In this document: piece by piece, positions 8,101 to 15,226 of the stretch
Position numbering within the stretch: the stretch's first letter is position 1
Layout of the letters: each line of letters opens with the position of its first letter
The notes under the pieces: model-generated
The model's database searches: none
Told to the model about the DNA's origin: nothing
What the model saw: only the letters and a program-made list of their open reading frames with translations
Made by a program: the position numbers and the translations under genes
DNA from: Anaerolineales bacterium
GTDB lineage: Bacteria; Chloroflexota; Anaerolineae; Anaerolineales; DRMV01
Reading direction: 5' to 3'
DNA length: 31,690 bases
Assembly (NCBI GenBank): GCA_026991215.1
Contig: JALXBY010000002.1
Span: 1-31,690, forward strand

Positions 8101-8890
8101 GGTAGCGGATGATATCGTCCCATTCCGCCGCGTTGGCCCGGAGTTCCTCCACCGACGCAGGTGGGCATGTCCGGCAGCGAGGGAATGGGTAACGGTGAAA
8201 GGAGATGATGTCCACCAAGTCGCCGTTGGCCTCCAGAAACGCGGTCATCCAATCGTGGCCATGACGGTCCTTAGGGTTCGCGGCCGGGTCCGCGGTGAAC
8301 TGGTGAATCTCCGGCCCTATGAGGCGAATGGTCGGGTCCACGGCCCGCATGGCTTCGGCAAAGGCGCGCCACTCCCGGTTGAACCGCTCCGTGTCATAGT
8401 CCGGGTACAGGCTGGGTTCATTGCCGATGCTCCAGAAGCGCACGCCGTAGCCCTTTTCGATGTTGGTGTAACGGACCAGCGCCGCGGCCTGCTCCGGCGT
8501 CCCCCCGCGCAACCGGACACTAATGCTGGGCTCCGCGCCCAGTTGCCGCGCCAGCTGAATGTACGCGTCAATTTGGTAGGGCCGCAGGTCATGCTGGTCC
8601 CCCCAATTGCCGCCGGGGAAACGCAGAAAGCGAAGACCTGCGGCCTGGGCCTCGTCCATCAGTTCATAGGGCACGACCATCCAGGGCCCGTAGTTCGCGC
8701 CGAAGACGTACGGGCTCACCTCGCCTTCCACAGCGGTCACGTCCACCACCAGTCCTATAGGGAGCGTGGGGGTTGCTCTGGACTTGGGATGGGCCTTCAA
8801 TCGAGAGGTCACCAACAGGGCCAAACCCGCGAGTAGCAGGGAAAGCAGCAATCCGATGCCCAGAGTACGGCCCCAGCCTCCCCTGCTCAT
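5147..8890 (-). CDS. Two-domain glycoside hydrolase: clan GH-A domain joined in frame to a GH116 (beta-glucosidase/glucosylceramidase-like) domain
   Basis: One uninterrupted frame of 1247 aa. Residues 7-28 form a membrane anchor or signal segment. About 45-450 is a clan GH-A barrel (GH39/GH51/GH44-like) with acid/base E158 in WSIGNEPSLY and nucleophile E282 in PIAVTEVNSHW. From about residue 465 it is a GH116 enzyme close in length to TxGH116. By comparison with TxGH116 (E441, D593) the nucleophile is E885 in the ETYDYPFYETLDVRF segment and the acid/base the first Asp of PDQTFDTW (residue 567 of the shorter form). The start at 8890 overlaps the permease stop as ATGA. A strong internal ribosome site precedes an in-frame ATG at 7498, so the GH116 enzyme (783 aa) may also be made alone. 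As last gene of a LacI-controlled sugar operon it probably degrades the imported or exported glycoside; the linkage is not known. Confidence 0.85.
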   Translation of the reverse strand: MSRGGWGRTLGIGLLLSLLLAGLALLVTSRLKAHPKSRATPTLPIGLVVDVTAVEGEVSPYVFGANYGPWMVVPYELMDEAQAAGLRFLRFPGGNWGDQHDLRPYQIDAYIQLARQLGAEPSISVRLRGGTPEQAAALVRYTNIEKGYGVRFWSIGNEPSLYPDYDTERFNREWRAFAEAMRAVDPTIRLIGPEIHQFTADPAANPKDRHGHDWMTAFLEANGDLVDIISFHRYPFPRCRTCPPASVEELRANAAEWDDIIRYLRATVREITGEDKPIAVTEVNSHWNKAVGKETTPDGFYNAIWWADVLGRLIRNRVFIVAYFALQTSPGAGPWGLLASRDVRPTYYVYRLYREFGTHLVAARWHAPVAEVSAYAAVRDDAALTVVLVNRGQRPQEVPLTVTGAAVRGPVTVTRLDREHFVERVATLTYHPGLTLSLPEASVTLLTIPIEHTTPTSTSRRSKPMKEPMKPSERNGVSVVSPFAAEIPAVAWSRPIGLPVPNPPRPRTEYPIVDDGPYQGAPLGGIGAGTIGRTYRGDFARWHLDIGRHHYEPIPASMFSVFMAQGNHRVVQALWTEKPDRVLSAWRWKYPVGAGTYYALYPRSWFVYTWEEFPAQLMVEQFSPVLPHNYRESSYPVAIFLWRAYNPTAEPVQVGLLFTWQNVLGRWWDGLDRQGGHVHAAREELLASGTMVGVVMTDGQPEVVEGWQGSFAIAALETEGVRVTYRTRFRADGDGAEIWADFAADGALENVDDRTPAAEGEPLAAGLAVTFELAPAAEKEVPIVLAWDLPIAQFGGGDKWHRRYTRFFGTSGRNAWAIARDALEHYREWRQAIVDWQERILAEESRPEWFKQALFNELYYVADGGTAWVVDPEDPEGIGHFAQLETYDYPFYETLDVRFYGSFPLLMLWPELEKQVMRDFIPTVLAEDLTRRRVESNGQFRPRKLAGAVPHDLGMPAESPFRLPNAYAWQDPNVWKDLNSKFVLLIYRDVVYTGDEALLREAWPAVKAALEYLKRFDRDGDGLPENDGIPDQTFDTWPMKGPSAYCGGLWLAALAAARRMAELVGDTEAAETYARWYTQGQAAYEAKLWNGRYYRYDTDSAYRDAIMADQLAGQWYADVTGLPAVVPEDHVRSVLETVYRHNVLGFADGQMGAVNGVRPDGSLYTDSDQAEEVWVGVTYALAAFMLHRGMDEAAWQTAFGAYRVTYERGLWFRTPEAWDKDGNFRASMYLRPGAIWAMEYALRRRVR
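7496..7514 (-). promoter_or_regulatory. Internal Shine-Dalgarno and ATG for a free GH116 enzyme
   Basis: On the minus strand AAGGAGG (7508-7514) is followed after nine bases by ATG (7496-7498), beginning MKEPMKPSE, at the point where the GH-A domain ends and GH116 similarity is about to begin. There is no stop codon for the upstream domain. In the +1 frame a TGA overlaps this ATG as ATGA, the same junction seen at the operon's other gene boundaries. Confidence 0.65.
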
Positions 8891-10023
8891 TTCTCCACTC
8901 CTGTGAAAATCACGCCCCGCATGAAGGCGCGCTGGGCCAGGAAGAAAATCACCACGGGGACCACCAGGCCCATGAGCGCGGTGGCCTGAATCATGTGGGG
9001 TTGGCTGAAATACATGGCGTTGTAGGTGTAAATGCCCACGGAGATGGGTTGCAGGTCGGGCCGGGTGGAGAGGTAGATGTAGGGGTAGAAGTAATCGTTC
9101 CAGGCCCACATGAAATGGAACAGGAACACGGTCACCAGCGCGGGCCAGGCCTGGGGAAGCACGATGGACCACAGGATACGGAACGGTCCCGCGCCGTCAA
9201 TCATGGCAGCCTCGTCCAGTTCTCGGGGAATCGCCAGGAAGAACTGGCGCAGCAGGAACACGTTGTATGCGTTGGCAAAGAAGTGGGGCACAGTGAGGGG
9301 AAGCCAGGTCCCCACCCAGCCAATGCGGGCAAAGAACGCGTAGGTGGGTACCAGGGTCACCTGGCCGGGCAGGATGATGGTTCCGATGAGGATGATGAAG
9401 AGCACGTTGCGGCCCGGAAAGCGAAAGCGCGCGAACCCATAGGCCACCAGGGTGCTGGAAATCAACGTCCCTATCGCACCGATGACCGCGATGGCAAAGG
9501 TGTTTCGCAGCAACCGGGGGAAGTTGATTTCGTGCCACGCCTTGACGAAGTTCTCCCATTTGGGCCGGAATTGCCACACGGGTTGCAGTTTGCGCCAGTT
9601 TCCCTGCCAGCGAATCAAACCCTGTTCGGGACGTTGTGGGTCAATGAAATAACTCTCCTTCCGGCGTTTGATGACCAGCGCCAGGTTGCGTATCCCCTCT
9701 TCCGTGGGCACCCGGTAAAGGGGGTACGTCTTGCCGGGGACCACGCGATAAGTGCGGGACCCCAACTTCACCTGGAGTTCGGGCCCGGTGTAGGTGTACG
9801 TGGCCTCCACCGCGGGCCACAGGGGCGCGTTGGGTTTGGCCATCATCTGGCGGTCTTTGAACGCGGTGGCGACCATGTACCCAAAGGGGCTGAGATAGCC
9901 CAAAAGCAGGATGAGCGCGAACAGCGTAACCCCGGCCACCGCAACCAACCGGCGCCACTGTCGGGCCGGATACGCAGAGGACGTCCAGGCATACCCGCTC
10001 GGGACATAGGGCTTGCGACTCAT
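8887..10023 (-). CDS. Carbohydrate ABC transporter permease, MalG-like (CUT1)
   Basis: A 378-aa inner-membrane permease with six membrane helices. The EAA loop that contacts the transport ATPase is visible (ELDEAAMIDGAGPFRILW, then PQAWPAL). The start at 10023 overlaps the upstream permease stop as ATGA and has GGAGA at a good distance; an in-frame ATG ten codons earlier is less likely. The protein is longer than usual for MalG-type permeases (about 280 aa): residues about 58-145, directly after the first helix, form an extra non-hydrophobic stretch that would lie outside the membrane. It pairs with the neighbouring MalF-like permease and the lipoprotein binding protein. No ATPase gene is present, so a shared MsmK/UgpC-type ATPase from elsewhere is expected. 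Confidence 0.92.
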   Translation of the reverse strand: MSRKPYVPSGYAWTSSAYPARQWRRLVAVAGVTLFALILLLGYLSPFGYMVATAFKDRQMMAKPNAPLWPAVEATYTYTGPELQVKLGSRTYRVVPGKTYPLYRVPTEEGIRNLALVIKRRKESYFIDPQRPEQGLIRWQGNWRKLQPVWQFRPKWENFVKAWHEINFPRLLRNTFAIAVIGAIGTLISSTLVAYGFARFRFPGRNVLFIILIGTIILPGQVTLVPTYAFFARIGWVGTWLPLTVPHFFANAYNVFLLRQFFLAIPRELDEAAMIDGAGPFRILWSIVLPQAWPALVTVFLFHFMWAWNDYFYPYIYLSTRPDLQPISVGIYTYNAMYFSQPHMIQATALMGLVVPVVIFFLAQRAFMRGVIFTGVEK

Positions 10024-10988
10024 CGTTCTTCTCCAGCCGGGTAATAGACCCAATACCTGGCGGTACCGAAGAGCAAGATGGTCACGCCCAGGGCCAGGAG
10101 GAAGAGCAACCAGGCCAGGGTCGCGCCGTAGCCCATGTTCACGTACACAAAGGCCACCTTGAAGAGGTACAGGTTGAAGAACAGGGTGGCGCCCCCGGGG
10201 TCGCCGTTGGGACCCAGGAGCACCCAGGGGATGATGAAGTACTGGAAGTGGCCGATGATGCTCAGCACCAGGTTGTAGAAGATGACGGGGGTAATCAGGG
10301 GCAGGGTGATGTGGAGGAAGCGGCGGAAGGGCCCCGCGCCGTCAATCGCGGCCGCTTCGTAGAGTTCCCTGGGCACGTTCTGCATCGCGGCCAGCATGGT
10401 GAGCATCGCGTTGCCCATCCCCCACAGGCCGATGAGAATCAGCGCGGGGTAGACCCAAGTCACGGAGTTGAGCCAATCCGGGCCCTTGATGCCCAGCCAG
10501 GCCAGGAAGCGGTTCAGCCAGCCCGTACGCGCGTTCAAAAAGCCCTGCCAGATGTAAATCGCGGAAATCAGAGGTACCACGGTGGGCATGTAGAACAGGG
10601 TGCGAAAGACCCGCTTTCCCCACAGCGAACGGGCATTGAGCAGCGCGGCCAGGGCCAGCGGCACCAGGATGGAAATGGGCACGGAAAAGAGCATGAAGCG
10701 CACGGTAATCCACAGCGAACGCCGCACCAGGGGGTCGGTGAGCAGCTGGCGGTAATTCTCCAGGCCAATGAAGCGGATTTGCTCCGGTTGGTTCAGGTTG
10801 AAGTTCGTGAAGGAAAAGACCAGGGACGCCACCATGGGAATCAGGTAGAACACCAGAAAGCCCACCAGCCAGGGGGAAAGGAAGACCCATCCCCACACGG
10901 CCCGCCGCCTTTCCAATGGGGAAAGACCCCGCCATGGGCCGCGCGGGTCCAGCCGCGACCACAACCGCCTGATGCTCTCCCGATGCAT
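10020..10988 (-). CDS. Carbohydrate ABC transporter permease, MalF-like (CUT1)
   Basis: A 322-aa membrane protein with the CUT1 family pattern: N-terminal WGWVFLSPWLVGFLVFYLIP helix region, FTNFNLN, and the EAA loop ELYEAAAIDGAGPFRRF followed by ITLPLITP. It would form the heterodimeric channel with the MalG-like permease whose gene it overlaps by four bases. ATG at 10988 has GAGGT upstream. A terminator-like stem-loop separates it from the binding-protein gene, which should lower permease expression relative to the binding protein. Confidence 0.93.
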   Translation of the reverse strand: MHRESIRRLWSRLDPRGPWRGLSPLERRRAVWGWVFLSPWLVGFLVFYLIPMVASLVFSFTNFNLNQPEQIRFIGLENYRQLLTDPLVRRSLWITVRFMLFSVPISILVPLALAALLNARSLWGKRVFRTLFYMPTVVPLISAIYIWQGFLNARTGWLNRFLAWLGIKGPDWLNSVTWVYPALILIGLWGMGNAMLTMLAAMQNVPRELYEAAAIDGAGPFRRFLHITLPLITPVIFYNLVLSIIGHFQYFIIPWVLLGPNGDPGGATLFFNLYLFKVAFVYVNMGYGATLAWLLFLLALGVTILLFGTARYWVYYPAGEER

Positions 10989-11031
10989 GGCTACCTCGCT
11001 CGTTTTGAAACGCCGACGCAGGAATACCTGG

Positions 11032-11068
11032 AAAAACGCGGGGACGGCGCTCTGGCACCGTCCCCGCG
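11032..11068 (-). terminator. Intercistronic terminator/attenuator between binding protein and permeases
   Basis: On the minus strand an 11-bp perfect stem (CGCGGGGACGG at 11037-11047 with CCGTCCCCGCG at 11058-11068, 10-base loop) is followed by TTTTTCC. It starts only a few bases after the binding-protein stop. Partial termination here would give much more binding protein than permease, as is usual in such operons. Confidence 0.8.
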
Positions 11069-11075
11069 GGCAATT

Positions 11076-12518
11076 TTACTTCTGCACCTCGTCAAAGATG
11101 GCCTGAAGGTCCTGGACCAGCTTCTCCAGGGCCTGGTCCACGTTCAGGTCCGGTGTGTTCTCCATTTCGGATTGGAACTGCTTGACCCGGTCGTCGGCTT
11201 TGGCGAAGTTGGGCATCCAGGCCTCGTGGTTGGGGATGTCGATGTACTTGAGGCTTTCCACAGCCACCTGCCAGTCGCGGCCCGGGTACTTCTCCTCCAG
11301 CCGCCGGAAGAAGGCCTCCTGCAGGCTCTTGATGGGCGGCATCGCACCCCAGACCGTGAGCAGGTCCTCGTTGTGGGCCAGGTACCACAGCACTTTCACC
11401 GCGGCCTCAGGATGCTTGGTGCCCTGGTAGATGCCAATCATATCCGTGTGCAGTTTCGCGGTGTACTTGCCGTTGTAGGCCGGCACCACCGCAATATCCC
11501 AGTTGGGCACATCTTGCAGACAGCAGGTGTACCACAGGTGACAGTGGGCCATGGCGACATTGCCGGAGTTGAAGGGGTTCCCCGCGGCCAAGAGGTCGCT
11601 CTGGATGTACGGCCCGTTGGGCGCGAAGTACTTCTTCCACATGGCGTCATAGTACCAGTGGAAGGCCTCGCGCCAGTGGTCGGGGACGTAGGCCACGTAC
11701 TTGCCGTTTTCCTCCTTGTAGAAGTTGCCCGCGCCGAACAGCGTGGCCCAACCGCGCGGGTCGGTCCACTGGAACACGAAGCCGAACTGCACGATGTTTT
11801 CAGGGTCGAAGTCCGGGCTGGTCGCGTCGTTGCCGTTGGCGTCTACCGTCAGCTTCATCGCAATCTCGGTCAGCTTGTTGATGTCCCACGGGTCGCCGTC
11901 CGCGTAGGGTTCGCCGAACTTGTGCGGCGGATAGGGTAGACCGGCTTCATCGAACAGGTCCTTGTTGTAGTAGATGAAGGACGGGTACACACCGATGGGC
12001 AGGCCAATCAGCTTGCCGTCCCGTCGCCAAGCATCCAGCGCGGACTTTTCGTAGTCGCTCAGGTCGTAGCCCTTCAAATAGTCGTCCAGGGGCAGCCAGA
12101 TCTCGGGGAACTCGTTGGTCCCGCGGACGCCCACGGGGCCGATGATGTCCGGGGGATTGCCGCCGGCAATCTCGGTGCGCAGGGTGTCAAAGGCCACGTC
12201 GTTGGCCACGACCTCCAGAACCAGCTCAATCTCGTCCTGGGATTCGTTGAAGGCCTTGACGACCTGCTCCTGGACCTTTTGCTGTTCGGGGTTGGTCCCG
12301 GTTCCAAGGCCGATGAACCAGCGGATGCGGATTTTCTCCTTGGGCTTGGGGGTTGCGGTGGGCTTTTGCGCCTTGGGTTTGGGCGTTGCGGTTGGGGCCT
12401 GGGTGGCCGTTGTCATGGCCTTGGTCGCGGTGGCCGCGGGCGTGGGGGTTTTGGCCCGGCACGCGGCCACGAACAGCAGGCTCAACAGGACCAGCAAGGG
12501 CAGCACTCGCTTCATCAT
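11076..12518 (-). CDS. Extracellular sugar-binding lipoprotein of an ABC transporter
   Basis: A 480-aa solute-binding protein (family 1, MalE/UgpB-like). The N-terminus is a lipoprotein signal with lipobox FVAAC (C20), followed by a Thr/Ala/Pro/Lys-rich tether (about residues 22-65) and the mature binding domain with IRIRWFIGLGTG and the GNPPDIIGP segment typical of the family. The ATG at 12518 is chosen for the AGGAGGTG ribosome site and because it gives a standard signal peptide; the frame is open a little upstream across the operator. It is the first structural gene of the operon under LacI control and precedes both permeases. Confidence 0.93.
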   Translation of the reverse strand: MMKRVLPLLVLLSLLFVAACRAKTPTPAATATKAMTTATQAPTATPKPKAQKPTATPKPKEKIRIRWFIGLGTGTNPEQQKVQEQVVKAFNESQDEIELVLEVVANDVAFDTLRTEIAGGNPPDIIGPVGVRGTNEFPEIWLPLDDYLKGYDLSDYEKSALDAWRRDGKLIGLPIGVYPSFIYYNKDLFDEAGLPYPPHKFGEPYADGDPWDINKLTEIAMKLTVDANGNDATSPDFDPENIVQFGFVFQWTDPRGWATLFGAGNFYKEENGKYVAYVPDHWREAFHWYYDAMWKKYFAPNGPYIQSDLLAAGNPFNSGNVAMAHCHLWYTCCLQDVPNWDIAVVPAYNGKYTAKLHTDMIGIYQGTKHPEAAVKVLWYLAHNEDLLTVWGAMPPIKSLQEAFFRRLEEKYPGRDWQVAVESLKYIDIPNHEAWMPNFAKADDRVKQFQSEMENTPDLNVDQALEKLVQDLQAIFDEVQK

Positions 12519-12571
12519 GGCACACCTCCTGTGTTGGTCAGGGTTCTGAAGGCCGGAAAGTCGGTCCTCTC

Positions 12572-12595
12572 CATATAGTCTTGGGAACGCTCCCA
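12572..12595 (-). promoter_or_regulatory. Operon promoter -10 with CelR-like LacI operator
   Basis: TGGGAACGCTCCCA (12582-12595) differs at single positions from the symmetric 14-mer TGGGAGCGCTCCCA known as the CelR site of Thermobifida. It ends four bases before a TATATG -10-like hexamer (minus strand, 12572-12577), so a bound repressor would cover the promoter spacer of the sugar operon. No good -35 is seen. Confidence 0.7.
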
Positions 12596-12624
12596 TAACA
12601 GCGCAAAAATTCCGCCCAGCTCTC

Positions 12625-12638
12625 TGGGAGCGGGCTCA
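12625..12638 (-). promoter_or_regulatory. Second LacI-type operator (half-site conserved)
   Basis: TGGGAGCGGGCTCA keeps a perfect TGGGAGCG half-site and a degenerate second half; it overlaps the stop codon of the repressor gene. Its centre is 43 bp from the centre of the main operator, about four helical turns, so one repressor tetramer or two cooperative dimers could occupy both. Confidence 0.5.
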
Positions 12639-13634
12639 GGTTCCGCGAACGACCAGCTCCACGGGCAGCACCACGCGCTGGGGCTGGGCCCCGCGTTCCA
12701 CCTGTTCTACCAGGAGCTGCACGGCCAGAGCGCCCATGCGCACAATGGGTTGGCGCACCGTGGTCAGAGGCGGCTCCAAATACGCGGCCTGGGGGATGTC
12801 GTCGAACCCCACCACCGTGACCTCCCCGGGCACCCGTAACCCGGCCTCCCGCGCGGCTTTCAGCGCGCCCATGGCCATGGCATCCGAGGCCGCGAATACC
12901 GCGGTGGGGCGGGGTTGCAGGCCCAGAAGCTGCTGCATGGCCGCGCGGCCGCCCTCCTGGGTGAAATCCCCTTCCACAATGTAGCGCCGGTCCAGGGGGA
13001 GCCCGCGCGCCCGCAGGGCCTGACGATAGCCCTCCAGGCGGTCCTGGGCCGCGGCCATGTCCATAGGGCCGGTGATGGTCGCGATGCGGGTGTGCCCGCG
13101 GCGAATCAGGTATTCCACGGCCATGCGCGCGCCCGCGACGTTGTCCGCGTCCACGAAGCTCACCCGCGGGTCAGGATGCCGGCCAATGCTGACGAAGGGG
13201 AAGCCGTCCTCCAGCAGGCGGGGGATGAGGGGGTCGTTCAGGCGGGCCGAAGCCACGATGAGCCCATCCACGGCATGGGAGGAAAGCAGGCGATGCAGCA
13301 GCCGCCGGCCCTGCTCCGGGGACTGGAACAGGGCCAGGGTGAGCAAATACCCCCGCGCGTAGCAGGCATCGGTCATGCCGCGGATGAGTTCGGGGAAGAA
13401 GGGGTCCGTGAACAGGGTGGAGACGGCCTCGGGGATGACCAGGCCCAGAACCTGGGAACGGCGGGTGGCCAGACTCCGGGCCGCGGCGTGGGGCTGGTAG
13501 CCCACCCGCCGGATGACTTCCCAGACCCGTTCCCGCACTTCGGGTCGCACGTTGGGATGGTTGTTGAGCACCCGGGAGACGGTGGACCGCGAAACGCCGG
13601 CCATGCGAGCGATGTCTTCCAGGGTGTATCCCAC
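12636..13634 (-). CDS. LacI family transcriptional repressor of the sugar operon
   Basis: A 332-aa LacI/GalR regulator. The helix-turn-helix (TLEDIARMAGVSRSTVSRVL, residues 4-23) and hinge helix (about 47-58, HAAARSLATRR) are followed by a periplasmic-binding-protein-like sugar-sensing domain. Translation starts at GTG (13634) with GAGGTG just upstream. It lies directly upstream of the sugar-binding protein gene in the same direction; operator-like sequences occur before both genes, so it probably represses the transporter and hydrolase genes and itself until a sugar is bound. Confidence 0.93.
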   Translation of the reverse strand: MGYTLEDIARMAGVSRSTVSRVLNNHPNVRPEVRERVWEVIRRVGYQPHAAARSLATRRSQVLGLVIPEAVSTLFTDPFFPELIRGMTDACYARGYLLTLALFQSPEQGRRLLHRLLSSHAVDGLIVASARLNDPLIPRLLEDGFPFVSIGRHPDPRVSFVDADNVAGARMAVEYLIRRGHTRIATITGPMDMAAAQDRLEGYRQALRARGLPLDRRYIVEGDFTQEGGRAAMQQLLGLQPRPTAVFAASDAMAMGALKAAREAGLRVPGEVTVVGFDDIPQAAYLEPPLTTVRQPIVRMGALAVQLLVEQVERGAQPQRVVLPVELVVRGT

Positions 13635-13647
13635 GGTACACCTCGCT

Positions 13648-13661
13648 TGGGAGCGGTTTCA
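13648..13661 (-). promoter_or_regulatory. Autoregulatory LacI operator
   Basis: TGGGAGCGGTTTCA has the same conserved TGGGAGCG half-site as the other two operators and a CGGTTTCA half that resembles a general LacI-family half-site. It lies five bases downstream of the repressor gene's -10, at the expected transcription start. Confidence 0.6.
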
Positions 13662-13666
13662 ATTGG

Positions 13667-13695
13667 ATGATAGTACAAAGATTCGTGCTGGTCAA
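13667..13695 (-). promoter_or_regulatory. Promoter of the LacI repressor gene
   Basis: On the minus strand TTGACC (13690-13695) and TATCAT (13667-13672) are separated by 17 bp, a good sigma-70-type match. The operator described at 13648-13661 covers the predicted start site. Confidence 0.75.
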
Positions 13696-13725
13696 GAAGC
13701 ATCAAACCGCCACTCAGCCCCACCC

Positions 13726-13754
13726 TTGCACAACCCCACAACCCCGCCTAAGAT
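13726..13754 (+). promoter_or_regulatory. Possible trmFO promoter
   Basis: TTGCAC (13726-13731) and TAAGAT (13749-13754) are 17 bp apart on the plus strand. Each hexamer matches the consensus only partly. A hairpin (CACGAA-G-TTCGTG core) follows before the ribosome site of trmFO. Confidence 0.4.
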
Positions 13755-13818
13755 GAGGTCCCACACGAAGTTCGTGGGACATGTTGGAGGGTAAATTTTC
13801 CCCTGGAGGAGGTTTGTG

Positions 13819-15216
13819 GTGGGCAAGCAACTGATTGTCGTGGGTGGTGGGCTGGCCGGAAGTGAAGCAGCGTGGCAGGCCGCCCAACGGGGGATGCAGG
13901 TGCTGCTCTACGAGATGCGGCCCAAGAAGATGACCGGCGCCCACAAGACGGGCGACCTGGCCGAACTCGTGTGCTCCAATTCCCTGGGAACCACCCTGAT
14001 CGACCGGGCCGGAGGGTTGCTCAAGGAGGAAATCCGACGGATGGGGTCCCTGCTGCTGGCCCTGGCCGAGACCTGCGCAGTGCCGGCCGGCAGCGCCCTG
14101 GCCGTGGACCGGACCTGCTTTGCCCGCAAGGTCACGGAAACCCTGGAGGCCCATCCCAACATCCGCATCATCCGGGAAGAGGTCACGGAAATCCCCCAAG
14201 ACCTGGCCATCATCGCCACCGGGCCGTTGACCTCGCCCAAACTCTCCGAGGCCCTGGCCCGGCTCACCGGCCGGGACCACCTCTACTTCTACGACGCCAT
14301 CGCGCCCATCGTGGTGTACGAGTCCATCAACATGGAGGTCTGCTTCCGCGGCTCCCGCTATGGCCGTGGGGTGCAGGAGGAAGGGGACTACATCAACTGC
14401 CCCATGAACGAAGAACAGTACTACGCGTTCGTGGACGCGCTGGTCCACGCGGAGCGCATCGAGTTGCACGACTTCGAAAAGGACATCGAACAGGGCGTAC
14501 GGGCCGGCAAGCACCCTTTCTTCGAGGGATGCCTGCCCATCGAGGTCATGGCCCGGCGGGGGCGGGATGCCCTGCGCTTCGGCCCCTTGCGCCCCACCGG
14601 CCTCATCGACCCCCGCACCGGCAGGCAGCCCTTCGCGGTGGTCCAACTCCGCCAGGACAACCTGGCCGGGACCCTGTACAACATGGTGGGGTTCCAGACC
14701 AACCTGAAGTTCTCGGAGCAGCGTCGGGTGTTCCGCATGATTCCCGGCCTGGAAAAGGCCGAGTTCGCCCGTTACGGGCAGATGCACCGCAACACCTACA
14801 TCTTCGCGCCCGCGGTGCTGACGCCGGCCCTGCAGGTCCGGCAGCGGCCCCACCTGTTCATGGCCGGGCAGATCGTAGGGGTGGAAGGGTACGTGGGCAA
14901 CATCGCCACGGGGCTTCTGGCCGGGTGGAACGCGGCCCGGCTCGCGCACGGCCTGCCCCTCCTGGAACTGCCCAGGGAGACCATGCTGGGCGCGCTCATC
15001 TACTACATCACCCACGCTTCGGAAGCGGACTTCCAGCCCATGAAGGCCAACTTCGGCCTGCTCCCGCCCCTGGAACAGCCCATTCGCGACAAGCGCGCCC
15101 GGCAGCAGGCCTACGCCCAGCGCGCGCTCCAGGCCCTGGATGCTTTCTTGGCCCAGGTCGCGGCGCAGGAGGCCCCCCTCGGCTGGCCTTCCCCCAAAAC
15201 CGTGCTCCCGGCCTGA
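13819..15216 (+). CDS. trmFO: Methylenetetrahydrofolate--tRNA-(uracil-54-C5)-methyltransferase TrmFO
   Basis: FAD- and folate-dependent enzyme that makes m5U54 in the T-loop of tRNA, using 5,10-methylenetetrahydrofolate and NAD(P)H. The N-terminal dinucleotide-binding motif VVGGGLAGSEAAW, the YEMRP segment and LVCSNSLG are diagnostic, as is GYVGNIATG in the C-terminal half. Length, about 465 aa, is normal for the family. Two adjacent GTG codons could start it (13816, 13819); GGAGGAGG ends at 13812, so 13819 gives the better six-base spacing. It converges on the cytochrome gene with only ten bases between the stops. Confidence 0.95.
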   Translation: MGKQLIVVGGGLAGSEAAWQAAQRGMQVLLYEMRPKKMTGAHKTGDLAELVCSNSLGTTLIDRAGGLLKEEIRRMGSLLLALAETCAVPAGSALAVDRTCFARKVTETLEAHPNIRIIREEVTEIPQDLAIIATGPLTSPKLSEALARLTGRDHLYFYDAIAPIVVYESINMEVCFRGSRYGRGVQEEGDYINCPMNEEQYYAFVDALVHAERIELHDFEKDIEQGVRAGKHPFFEGCLPIEVMARRGRDALRFGPLRPTGLIDPRTGRQPFAVVQLRQDNLAGTLYNMVGFQTNLKFSEQRRVFRMIPGLEKAEFARYGQMHRNTYIFAPAVLTPALQVRQRPHLFMAGQIVGVEGYVGNIATGLLAGWNAARLAHGLPLLELPRETMLGALIYYITHASEADFQPMKANFGLLPPLEQPIRDKRARQQAYAQRALQALDAFLAQVAAQEAPLGWPSPKTVLPA

Positions 15217-15226
15217 CCCCGTGGCG

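Noticed and set aside
8891..9172. Upstream extension of the glycoside hydrolase into the permease gene
   Set aside because: The ATG at 8890 overlaps the permease stop as ATGA and directly precedes a signal-anchor segment; the extension is the permease gene read in another frame.
10248..11939. Long plus-strand open frame opposite permease and binding-protein genes
   Set aside because: It spans three features of the real operon, including the terminator stem, and has no domain likeness.
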